From the NCBI RefSeq assembly GCF_004193775.1, contig NC_041008.1, positions 13,597,731-13,661,730 of the forward strand: a stretch of DNA of 64,000 bases, given 5' to 3'. The position numbers and the translations under genes were made by a program. This DNA comes from Glycine soja (Eukaryota; Streptophyta; Magnoliopsida; Fabales; Fabaceae). Shown here in pieces: positions 48,700 through 60,019 of the stretch. Within the stretch, counting starts at the first letter, position 1. Each line of letters begins with the position of its first letter. A model generated the notes under the pieces. The model did no database searches. It was not told the DNA's origin and saw only the letters and a list, made by a program, of their open reading frames with translations.

Positions 48700-50080
48700 A
48701 AAAAGTGACAGATTTAGACAAAAGTCATACAAATCATAGACAAGGATGACCTCAAGATCACATATGCCAACATCAATTCGTATGATAAACAAAACATCAC
48801 ATACCATTGAAGCATTTAGATTCCAAAACCAGCTACCACTTTCTAACTGTTATGATGAGACATACAAGCCAAGAAACTCTAATGAGATCATATTCTACAA
48901 AAATTCTCCTGTATGTTCCAGCAAACCATTTCATGTATTTGAATTTGGAATGCCACCACCCTCCTTCATCTGCTCAAAGAAACTCAAAGCCTGATCTGTG
49001 ATGAGGTTTCCTATTCTAGGATCATGACTTGACTTTACTGAAATCCATTCCTCATAAAGTTTTTCTGCACCCTCATTCCCTCAATATAATCCAATTTAAC
49101 CAGAGAAGAAATACTAGCATGGTATCCCAAGTTTGGTATATGCCAGACTCCGAAATTATGAGCCCCAACGAATTTAGTTTTTGAAATTACAAAAAAGGAT
49201 ATATATCACTTTAATCCTTGAAATTATTGGATATAGATCGTCTTGTCTGGTACATTAAAGTGACTATCGTTTGATTGGAGACTTAGAGTTGCTTTCTTGG
49301 GGTGGTTTCTTTAATTACCAAAATGATACTTAATTTACACACACTACGTTTATTGTTTAATTTCTTATTATATTTTCCCCATGCTTCTTTAGATTCTGAT
49401 TTAGAAGACAACAGAAAATAAAAGTTCATGTGGCGGGGATGTTCTTGTCAATGTAATTACAATGTTCCTCCACCAATATGTTCAGCAATTGTCTTCATTA
49501 ACATCTGATTAATGGTTGATACTGATATATCACACACCCGCGCTATCAACCAGACCAATTCTCAGTTTTAGAAGCATACACTCAATTTTAGAAGCACACA
49601 TCCAAGATCCGAGAGGACCAAAACAGAAAGGGAGAATAAAGGTTGGCGAAGAAAGGGTATGGAATCTAGATGATTTCTTCTTTGTTTTGTTTTTTTAATT
49701 AATTTTCACTTAATTTAATTAAGATTAAACAATAATCACATTTATATTTTAATAAACTCATCTTAAACATGTCAAGCCATCTAAATTGATAGTCAACATC
49801 AATAACATAACCGTTAAGACATGAAAATTAACGAATGAATCAAAATCGCAAAGTTTAAAAATTAGGAGATCAAATATTACAATAAAATTTCAAGGGACCA
49901 AAATCACTAATTGACAAAAGATGGAAATCAAAATTGTCATTTAGCCTTATGGTTCCATTTTTTCCTTTGTTGTCCTTTCTTTCTAAAAGAAGTTCATGAC
50001 TCAATTGTCTTATTTGCATTTTCTCTAGTAAAAGTAGTAAAATAAACTTAAGTGCATGTTTGGATAGCATTTGTAGAATT
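48700..50080. other. Intergenic, no gene supported
   Basis: Short frames at 48746-48994 and 49516-49698 do not resemble known proteins. No structure was found. Confidence 0.45.
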
Positions 50081-50099
50081 AATTCTGAATCATAATTTT

Positions 50100-53000
50100 A
50101 CAAAAAAAATCAAATGACCTATTTAATCTTTTATCTTATTTTTTTGGTTTAGTACGATCCTTTATCTTTTAAAATGTTCATTTTAATTTTTTATATTTTT
50201 AAATTGGTTCAAAATGATCTTTTTGTTCATCTAGCTAGTGTTGACTCCGTTCATGATTAAAAAATATAAACGACTAAAAATCACCACAAAGTGTAACTTT
50301 CTTCTTTCTTCTCTTCTTCTCCTTCCGCACCACCATCACCCATCACCACCACCCACAACCACTATAACACCCTAGTTTTTGGTAAATAAATATATATTGA
50401 TATTTATTAAGTATGTATTTTGAGTTTTTATAATTAATTGAGTTAAGTAAATATTTTGAGGTGAGATATTGGTTTGAAATTGAGTTTTAATGATTAGTCA
50501 TGTGGACTATAAATTAATAGAGTTTTTAGAAATTAAATAAATGAGATAAAAGGATTTTTGTTAATCAAAATAAGGATTTTATAATATTAGAAAATAAATA
50601 GAGTAAAATGATGTTTTAGAAAATAAATGAATGTTTTAATGGATTATTTATTTAATAAAAGAATAAAATAGAGTTCATTTTTATAAACTAATAAAATAAG
50701 AAAAAATAGAGTAAATAATAGGATCAGAATACTCGCGTATATAAACAGTCCTTTTAACGTTAGAGTAATGTTTATAAACCTATGTATGTTCTCTACTCTT
50801 TCTTCCTCCCAGATTCATTATTCCTTCTTCCTCTCCCAAAACTTTGTTTTTCCTGCATACATCCAAACTTGTCTCAATAAACTTATGATACTAGATTCGT
50901 TAACCGTTAGATCATCTTGAAATTGGGACACCACCTCCGGAACTCATTTTCACACATTTCCACCATTGAGATTTGTGAAATAATGTCTGTAGAGAGATAT
51001 ATACCCCTCGCATAGGGACAGTGAAATTGATGTTTCGATCTCTTTTTTTCTCTAATGCTTGCAAATCCTAGCAGAGCAGCCAAAGGAAAAGCTCAAGAAA
51101 TCTTAGGGAAGTGCTAGAGACATTGCTATCATTGCCATACTACACATGTGAGCCTGCTTAGAGGTAAGAGATGAGTTATTCACGCTTGGATATTAGAATG
51201 AATATGTATAGGAATCCCTAGAGGATCAGTTATGGGTTATTTTATGAAATTCAATTTTGTTCTCATACTTTTAATCATGAATTGAGTCTTTGATGGACCA
51301 ATTGATGTCTCGATGTAAAATTATTGTGAAATTGATGTGTTTTATTCCTTTGTTTCATGCTTTAAAAATTTATCAATGATTACAATGTGTTTTTCTCTTG
51401 TTTCTCGTACCTATAAATTGTACGTTTGATTGCTTTATTATTGTGAATTGAGTGCGCTTTCATTCTATTTGTGTCACAAGATATCTATTTTATTTTAATA
51501 TATTATTGTTCAATTGACTATTGACAACCTTTGTATTTTGCTTATTGATGGTGATCGAAAAGAGTTTTATATAATACTCCATGATACCACACGAATGTGC
51601 AGTGTTGCACTTTTCTCTTGAATCAATTGGATAATCATAAAGCTACATAAAGAATAGGACAACCAGATTAGCATGAGAATTAGATTGTTGGAAATGTTCT
51701 TTGTCATGTTTGTCTTATAAGCTTATTACGTGTTGATGATTATAACACACACACACACACATATATATATGTATATGAATTGTTAAAATAAATTAGGAGA
51801 TTCAACGATAAATTTTTAATATATTTTTAGTTTAATTATTTATTAACTCTTTTTAATTGAAAATAATATAGTTTGATTTAATATATACATGTTTTGTTCA
51901 TGTAAATACTAATATTGTGTGATGTGTATAAGATTCATGAGATGTGATAACATGTTGTGTTGGGATTATAACATTGTGATTAAGATTGGGTGTATGATAA
52001 ATTGAGTATGTGTTGCATTGTAAGATACATGTGTATTGAGATGTTGTACAGTTGTGAGTTATGAACTGTACAATCACACAACTGTAAGACCCTTTAACAT
52101 GTTGCTTTGGGATTATAACATTGTGATTGAGATTAGGTGTATGTGATAAATTGAGTATGTGTTAAATTGTAAAATACATGTGTATTGAGATGTTGTACAC
52201 ATTGAGTTTTGAACTATGAATTGTACAATCACACAACTGTAAGACCCTTTAAGGGCAATGAGTTATTGCGTGACGAGTTTTATGATGGGCTCCACTGTGG
52301 GAACCCAACGAGTCTAATCACTTTGAGGCGCGACGAGTTAAAATGATTTTGAAAACAATTGAGTAGTTGTGTGTATTGCATAGTTCATAAGTAAAGTCTA
52401 TGTGTTAAAATATTTTTTTAGGTTGAACCTGAATCAAAAGGGAGAGGCCTTAATGGAATTCTCAAAGTCTAGGCCTTGGAGCTAAATTCACTCGGTTTTA
52501 GTGCTCCTTTAAGCCTATGTCGATCTCACATGGTTGGAGCATTCTCGCAAAACAGCGTGACCCTGACTAGTCTCCCTATGGTTTCACCTAGTGAGAGTGA
52601 CTTGAGTTACTAGTGTGTGGTTTGTCTTGTCATGTACTCATAAGCATTTAACGAGGTTTTTCACTAACAAGGTACCACATTGCATCTAGGATTGAGTCTT
52701 AGTATATTTATCACATAATGCTTTTGTATTGATTATTGTTGACTGGTTGAGTGATATTGTGTTTTGATCCTTGAATACGTGAATGATGTGAAAATGTGTG
52801 AGACGTGTTGTGTTGAGACGTGATGTTATACGGTTAGTGGTGGAATGACATGAGTTGTGTTTAAGTAAGTTGTATTTCATTTATATGATATGTATATCTA
52901 CATGTTGTCTCGTTTCTTTCTATTAGTTGGGAATGTGATAACTCACTCCCCTTATGTTGTTTGTGTTTGGATCCTGTGATGATCTCGAACCTTGTGTTTG

Positions 53001-54055
53001 TAGGAGCAAATGGTTAGGTGGATGGTTATGGAGAACCTCATGCTAAAAGACGCTAGGACACCGTGCTCGGATAGGATGTGACATTGGGGCTTAGGATTTT
53101 ATGTTGTTTTTATCATATGCTAGTTTAAGATATGTAGTTGAACATGATTTACTTCTATGTTTCTCATTGGAATTTCAATTATAATACCAGTACAGTCTTT
53201 GTTTAGAGCCGGAACATGTTTTTATATTCTTACCAATGAGTTTTAACTTGGTTAATTGGTGAGTATGAACCCTTTACTCCGTTGAAAAGTTTTATATTGA
53301 GTTGTGAAGTAAATCTTTTTAAATTACTCTATTATTTTGTGTTTGCTTTCACTATATGTATGCCGGGGTAGAGGATGTCACAACCACCACACACTCAACC
53401 ACCACATCCTTTTGACCTGCACCTAATTCAGACAGCACCACCACCATCATTTAGTGCCCCACCATCTCCTCCCAAAACATCAGCACGCACCCAACGATCA
53501 TCGTAGCTATTCAAACGCTAGCGATCACAAGCACCATCCAAACCACCACACCGGCTACACCACCACCATCAACCTTAGTCGCTTAGATCCTTCTAAAACA
53601 ACTCAAATTCGCAGCCTTCAAGCCACATGCCACCTTCACAAAGCCCAACACCACCAACTTTGACCTAAACACCCCTAAAAACACCATTACTGCCTAGATC
53701 AGCCCAAAACAACTTGGATCTGTAACCTTTAAGCCATCATGCCACATTCACCAAACCCAATACCACCAACCATGACCCGAACACCCCCCCCCCCAAAACA
53801 CCACCAACCAGATCCATCGTGCCTCCATCACCACTACCAAGGATAACTTCATGGGTGTTGCAAGGAAATGATCTTGAGGGGATGCACGATAAAAGAAAGA
53901 AGGACCAAAGGAGGATTAAAGAGAGAAAGGAGGAAGGAGAAGGGAGAAGAAGAGAATGAGGAAGATGAAGAAGAAAAAAATTTACATTTTGTAGCAGTTT
54001 TTAGTCATCAGTACTTTTATTCCATTAACGATGTTAACATTAGATGGACAGAAGA
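50100..54055. repeat. Fold-back arms flanking the second family A solo LTR
   Basis: About 50220-50340 is an imperfect inverted copy of about 53890-54055. Both read, outside to inside, through a gttcatctag/gtccatctaa word, a gactaaaaa-c word, an acaaa-tgtaa word and then a ctt/ctc-rich tract that becomes a caccac-rich core. The solo LTR at 50363-53382 sits within that core. Open frames in the core (His/Pro-rich 53454-53663; Glu/Lys-rich 53868-54263) are composition artefacts. Confidence 0.5.
50363..53382 (-). mobile_element. Solo LTR (about 3.0 kb, family A, copy 2, inverted)
   Basis: Read on the minus strand it begins TGTGACATCC and ends GTGTTATA, matching the copy at 15380-18057 over most of its length. 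The 5-bp duplication ACCAC flanks it (50358-50362 and 53383-53387). Examples of shared blocks are the segment before ccctttaagggc at 52240 and the matching aaagggtcttatag at 16525, and the ends themselves. A shorter internal duplication (about 51950-52090 repeated at 52095-52240) differs from the one in copy 1. No internal retrotransposon domain remains. Confidence 0.83.
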
Positions 54056-54063
54056 ACTAATTA

Positions 54064-54487
54064 GGTTTAATATGTTTTTTGTTTTTATAAGTTTCAGTTT
54101 TTTTAATTTTGATCTCTATAAAATTTGTTTGTTCAGTTTTAGTTCTTGTAAATTTATATTTTTCAATTTTTATTCCTGTAATATATTTTATTCATTTCCA
54201 GTTCTTGTAAGTTTTTACATTTTCAATTTTAGCCCCTTTAATATTTTAATTTATCTTTTTTAGTCCTTGTAAGTTCATGCTTACAAAAGTCCAAAATTAG
54301 AAAAACACAAACATAAAAGGATCAAATTTTAAAAAAATTGCAAACTTGTAGGAACTAAAAATGAACTAAACAAATTACTAGGATAAAAATTAAAAATACG
54401 CAAACTTATTGAAACTAAAAATAAACAAAAAAACTTACATAGACTAAAATTGAAAATACATATAAGAACCAAAAATATATTTAAACC
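54064..54487. mobile_element. MULE-type MITE, 424 bp
   Basis: The element begins GGTTTAATATG and ends ATATTTAAACC, with long inverted arms rich in the ttagttcttgtaa type of word. A perfect 9-bp duplication, aactaatta, lies at 54055-54063 and 54488-54496. It belongs to the same family as 5255-5547. Confidence 0.82.
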
Positions 54488-55429
54488 AACTAATTAATAA
54501 TAGCAAGGTTCTATCTTCATCCAAAACTTAATTTTTTCGATGTCTTATCAATTCCATTATTATTTTACTGTCAAATGGAACATTGTAATTACAAATTTGA
54601 TATAGAGATATTATATGACCAAGAAAGACACAACCTTTGTCTAGTGTAGATTATTTGAAAAATTGTCTCACACATTAGGACAAAATGCACAATTATGTTT
54701 TCAATGGCGTAAAATGTAGCACCATCACAACAAAACATATGATGTCTAACACTACATTCTTAGACAGAATTTCTACCCACATACTGAGTATGTCCATCAA
54801 ATATTTCATTTTGTTTTACATATCTCAACATAATATGTAACGAAATGAACTATATAGCTAGGACAAATCATTTACTTTTTATCTCTTCCTTTTGTCCATT
54901 TTTATGATCACTACTAATTGGCATGAAATTTAATAAAGACAAGCAAATTTTTTCCCTTACTTTTATTAAATTTCTCCTTAATTTACTTCTCAACTAACAA
55001 GATAAATATAGAACTAATTAGTAACAAGTCATTGTGCTCTCTTCATCCAAACATAATGTTTCCCGATTTATCATTACCATTACTATTTTATTGTCAAATG
55101 GAACATTAATAATAACGAAAGATGTATGAGGAAGATCTCTTCGCAAAGTGTCACTTTAAAGCAAAAGTTTTGATATATCAAGATCTAATGTAACGGAAAA
55201 ATTTATCAGGGACTCAAAACAAAAATTGATCATTTATTAAAGACATAAATATATTTAAGCCTAAAAAATAATAATCAATATTAGAAAGTTCTCCAAGATT
55301 TTGGCAATTGCATTAGTGAAATTTTTTTATAATAAATTTTTGACATCATCTAAAAAGAAGATGTTTACATTTGCATGAAAATACCAAAGATAAAAATTCA
55401 TAAAAAGATCATCTATTATTTCATCAAAA

Positions 55430-58053
55430 TTTGTGTCTTATTAAATCTGTTCTCACTTCATTACCATTGTACATGCTATCCTTCCCACAAAATGCCTCCT
55501 TGGGTGGTAAGGATGTTTGGGAGGTTGGAGAGGAATTTTCTTTGGGATGGGTTAGATTATTAGAGTAAAATTCCATGGGTGAAGTGGGAAGTTGTGTGTA
55601 GGCCTTAGGAGAGGGGAGGTCTCAGATTAAGGATATTGTTCTGTTTAATCATGCACTTTTAGCAAAATGGAGATTGAGGATGATGAGTGGGGTTAGGGGT
55701 CTTTGGCTACATGTTATTAATGCAAAATATGGTGGATGGAAAGAGCTTGGATCCCAAAGATTACTACAAAAACAATCCATTTGGTGGAAGCATCTTGGTA
55801 AAGTATGTGGCATTAATGGAGTAGTGGATTGGTTCAATTCAAACATGAAATGGAAGGTAGGGGATGAAAGCAGGGCTGGCTTAAGGCCCAAGCAACCCAA
55901 GCAAGAGCTTTAAGCACCCCCAAAAAAAGGTCTCAAAATTTTTTTTAGTACTAATATACCTTAAAAAAATTATTGTAAAATTATATTTGAAAATAAATTT
56001 TAATTAAAATATTATAAATAACTGTTAATCTTTTTATTAGTACCGTAAGTAACAATTAATGAGCAATAACTCTTCACCAATATCATAACTTTGTTTATAA
56101 AAAAAAAAGATTTAATAGTTAATAGCTAAAGAAATCCAAATATTTTTCTTTTATTTCTATTCTCTTCCTATTCAATTCTAATTTTCTCTTCTTTTCTCAC
56201 GGTCTCTCATACTTCTCTGTCTTCTCACCTGCTTCTTCAACTTACTTTATTATTGTTTCACTTTAACACATTAGCCAATAGCTCCTCAATACCTATTTGA
56301 TGAGTCGTCTTTAAATTTACTTTAGGCCTCTCAAGTCCTTGAACCGTCTGTGGATGAGAGTTGCATTAACTTTTGGGAGAATATTTGGTGTGGTGATGAA
56401 AGTCTAAAGTCAAAATATGGTAGAATTTACAAAAATGTTGTAAGAAAGGTGCGTATAGTTTGTGATATGGGCTATTGGGATGGGGAGTTATGGTTTTGGG
56501 ACTTGTCGTGGCAAAGAAGTTGATTTGAGTGTGAACTTGTGCATTTTGCTAATTTATGGTTGACATTGGCATGGCTCCTTTGAAGGTAAATGGAGGGTAT
56601 TTGAGAGTGTGAAAACTGGACAGCTCGGGGTTATTCTCGGTAGACTCGGCCTACTCATTGCTTGCACAAGATAGTGGAGTTGAGGTTAGTCAGTTTCACA
56701 AATGCATATGGCAGCTTAAAGCTCCCTGCACTTTCTATGCGTTCGTCACTGGATAGGCTACCTACGCATGGGAACCTTCGAAGGAGGGGGTTCAGATTGC
56801 TGAAGATGTTTATTCATGTCCGTTTTGTGGAAGGGCGGAAGAGTGATGTAGAAATGTGGTGCAACCATGGGCTAAAAAATTATCAACGTGTGAAAGATGA
56901 TGTCACAGCTCTATTATCCAAATCCAACGTTCCAAGAGATTCATATAGAGTTCAGAATAAAAAATAAAAAAAAATCACTTAAAGAATATGTCCTTCCGGA
57001 ATTAATTATGATTTTAGTAGAGAAATTAGGAATTATTTTTCTCTTTTTAAGAAAAATATCATATATATCTTTATCATATTTGTAGCATTAATTTAGGAAC
57101 AAATTAATAGTAATATTATGAATATATAATATTTTCTTGTTTCCTTTTATTTAAATTCTAGGGAGTTTTATTTTTTCTTATATAGAGAGACAACATATTT
57201 ACTCAAAAAAGGAAGATTATTATTATCGAATTAAAATTGAGATTTTCTTAGTTTCTCAATATCCTTGATATTCTTTAACGAATCAACTGAGTTCGTTGAA
57301 CTCTTATCTCAACCTTTCTCCATTTTTATAAATCAACGAGTTATTCTTGATATTCTTATGAATCAAGGAGTAGTTGAAACCCCTTGTTTCTTTTTCCATC
57401 AAGTCCGCTGCATCAAGGAGTCTAGTAGTCATCTTCTCTTCACATGTTATGTTGTGGATCGCATGTGCAAATGGTGTTACTCACTCATGGCTAGACCACT
57501 TTTGGCAACACTCTTCACTAGTGCTGAGGGAATTGGGTTCGCAAATGTGGAATATGGTGTGGGTTGCCATGTTTTGGTCCCTTTGGACTACAAGCAATTG
57601 AATGACATTGTTTTCAACAAGGCATGTTATTGTATGATGGTGTGATGGAAAAGATACGAATCAAGTCTTGGATGTGGGTGAAAGCAAGAACCACTGGCTT
57701 CAATTACTCATTGTCTGAGTGGATTAACTTTCCAAAGAATTGTATCTTCTACTTGGACGATTGACAAGCCTAAGTCTTCCTAGTTTGCTAGTTATCCACT
57801 CGTCTGGTGCTCTTAGCACAATTGGTTCGGTGGTACCTTTCTATATGCATGCACTATGTATATTTTATGATTCTACTATATATAGTTTTTTCTTGTGGTA
57901 GTTGCTTGTTTGGCTTCATCGAGTGGGTTGAGCTGGGGGGTTGTCATTTTTGTGGCTTTCATTGCCAGTATAATGGCATTTTTTTTATTTGTCTGGCACA
58001 ACTTGTGCTTTTTATATTCACACACACATATTGATTTTCCAACCAAAAAAAAG
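55430..58053 (+). mobile_element. LINE 3' part (reverse transcriptase end and zf-RVT), interrupted
   Basis: Shifting frames show the C-terminal part of a plant L1-type LINE: a LIKSVLTSLPLYMLSF-like piece (about 55436), FLWDG followed by WVKWEVVC, FNHALLAKW, KYGGWKE, then WWKHL and VGDES; after an insertion FWENIWCGDESLKSKYG; then the zf-RVT region (KAP, RLPTHGNLRRRGF) to about 56850; and after another AT-rich interruption (about 56890-57400) SSHLLFTCYVVDRMCKWCYS and NDIVFNK. The tail has the ctggcacaacttgtgct segment usual in such LINEs and an A-run at 58046-58053. A possible target duplication is ataccaaagataaa (55381) and gtatcaaagataaa (58061). It is inactive. Confidence 0.8.
55871..56352. 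mobile_element. hAT-like non-autonomous insertion in the LINE
   Basis: This 482-bp non-coding insertion cuts the LINE between its VGDES and FWENIW segments. It starts CAGGGCTGGCTTAAGG; its other end, inverted, reads CACAGACGGTTCAAGG, an imperfect terminal inverted repeat. It is flanked by gatgaaag (55863-55870) and gatgagag (56353-56360), an 8-bp duplication with one mismatch, as hAT elements make. Confidence 0.65.
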
Positions 58054-58676
58054 TAGTTAAGTATCAAAGATAAACCCTAACAAATTGGATTTGATATATA
58101 TAGAGAAGATAATGCAGTGACCTTGTGACCAAGAAAAGCACAACCATTTTCTAGTGTAGATGATATTTAAAATCATATCACAAACTGGGACAAAAGGCAG
58201 AATTTTCGATGGCACAAAATGTAGTTCCATCACAACGAAACATAAGATGCCTAACACTACAGACCTAGACACAATTTCTACTCTCATAAAAAGTATGTTT
58301 TCAAATACCTCACTTGTGTTTTTGACACATCTCGGCATAATATCTAACGAAATGAACCATATAGCTAGGGCAAATAATTGTCTGTCTACCTTTTCCTTTT
58401 GTCCATTTTTATGATCAATACCAATTGCCTATAGTACCACAATGTTGTGGACTAGAATATGTAATCCTACTTGAACAGAACTCTAGAAATGTGATCAACA
58501 TTTATTTGTCATTTTAAGATATTCCTTCACAGCTCAAAATATTTCACAAATTAAGTTTACAGCTGTTGAAATCATTTTTCAGTTTGACTTAATAATGACT
58601 TGCATTTTTTCCCTTACTATAATTGAATTGCACCTTTATTTACGAAGTACCTAAGCTTAATTGCTTTTATGTATAG

Positions 58677-58751
58677 GATTGGCAAGGAATTGACATTGAC
58701 CTAAAACGTGCTTTTGAGGTGTTTGATGATATGCAAGAGGAAGAAAATCGG
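58677..58751 (+). other. Possible 25-codon exon
   Basis: Between an acceptor-like tatgtatag and a donor-like gtacat, 75 nt are open and well composed in one frame (WQGIDIDLKRAFEVFDDMQ). This lies between repeat units two and three. Unit one lacks it. The frame does not join directly to the exon at 59691, so an intermediate exon or a different donor would be needed. I do not recognise the protein. Confidence 0.3.
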
Positions 58752-59690
58752 GTACATATTTAATAACTAAGTCATTTTCTCTCTCTATCCAAAAGGCTTA
58801 TCGTAATAACAAATTTGATATAGAGAAGTTAATGCAATGACTTTGTGACCAAGAAATCTTGGGTAGATTATTTGAAAGATGTCTCACACATACTAATAAC
58901 AAAACGTCACATTTAAAAAAAAATGAGTCTTATTATAATTACTTTAAAGTTTTATGATGACAATGTATAACAATTAAACTTAATTAAAATTTTAAAATTA
59001 TATTTCCGACTGGTGTAAATTAAATGTAGCACTATCATAATAATGAAATATATGTTGCTTAACTCCGCATTGTTGCATTTTCTAATCACAAACAAAGTAT
59101 TGTAGCGGTTAGAAATAATGGTGATGCTTTTTTATATATATAATTTATTGACAAGTAAATACTTTTACGCAAGTTTCCTGTAATAAAAATGACTAGATTT
59201 CTGTGTTGCAAAATAAACTATTAATTTTTTAAAAGAGAAATGTTAGCAATATATTCTTTTAAATACTCTGGACTATTGATCAAAATTTATTGAAAATTAT
59301 AAAATATTATGGTGTCACTTCATACTTAATAAGTGTATATTGATGGTGATTTTATAATTTTTAATAAATTTTAACTAATTAAAAAAATATATTAAAAAAA
59401 TATTTAAGATACAGGTTTCAGAGATTGGGATGCTTAAAAAGCTCCATTATTTTTTTAAGATATTCTTTATGTTTCTATTTATAAGAATCAAATTACCAAA
59501 TTCATTAAGATTAAGAAAACTGATTAATTTAGTTGATAATAATAAATTTGTTTTAAATTTATAATTTTTTTCAAAATTATCTTTGTCATTAATACTCTTC
59601 TTTCTTTTAATTATTTATCAATATATTCTTTTTCTTTTTTTAATTACTGTATTTCTAGTTTAAAAATATTGAATGCATGTTCTATCACAG

Positions 59691-60018
59691 CATGGACAAC
59701 AAGCATTGGCATAAAGTAATCACTACTGAGTGTAGGGAAAGCATGCACAACAATATTTTTCCTGAACTTTATTTACACACCAATGCTTACCTTGTCATTA
59801 TACCTGCGTACTCGATGCAGGCACTTTCTTTACTCAATTACATTTTAGCGTTAATAGTCGCTAAGTTTGGATATAGTGTTTCATGGGGTGGTTCAGCTCA
59901 AATGGCAGGCCTTTTGTTTGTGTTTGGAGGAGCCACCGGCTTAATGCTAGTTATTGGCTTGATAACCATGGTAGTGTTTTATGCTACATGGCACCCCTCT
60001 GTGTCCTCTCCAAATTAA
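59691..60018 (+). CDS. Unidentified small membrane protein exon
   Basis: After an acceptor-like tctatcacag the frame opens at 59691 (first ATG 59692) and runs to a stop at 60016-60018. From the ATG this is 108 residues. It has a hydrophilic N-terminal third (HWHKVITTECRESMHNN) and two hydrophobic helices (about 45-70 and 77-100) joined by a short YSVSWGGSAQ loop. Codon use looks like real protein and the frame is clean in otherwise AT-rich DNA. No family recognised. It may be the last exon of a gene whose earlier exons lie in the duplicated 54505-59110 region, or a relic. Confidence 0.4.
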
Positions 60019-60019
60019 G

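Larger units (their letters stand above)
54505..59110 (+). repeat. Three diverged copies of a roughly 350-bp unit
   Basis: The segment 54585-54930 matches 58085-58430 in order and orientation, sharing for example tctagtgtaga, the words atcacaac and gaaacataa, aacgaaatgaac and ttttgtccatttttatgatca. A third, more decayed copy begins near 58810 with caaatttgatatagagaa. A lead-in piece (ctctctt-atccaaa) occurs at 54510, 55038 and 58778. A LINE lies between copies one and two. This is an old tandem duplication of non-coding, possibly intronic, sequence. Confidence 0.75.

Noticed and set aside
53454..54263. His/Pro-rich and Glu/Lys-rich frames
   Set aside because: They follow caccac and gaagaa low-complexity tracts in a fold-back core and have no recognisable domain.
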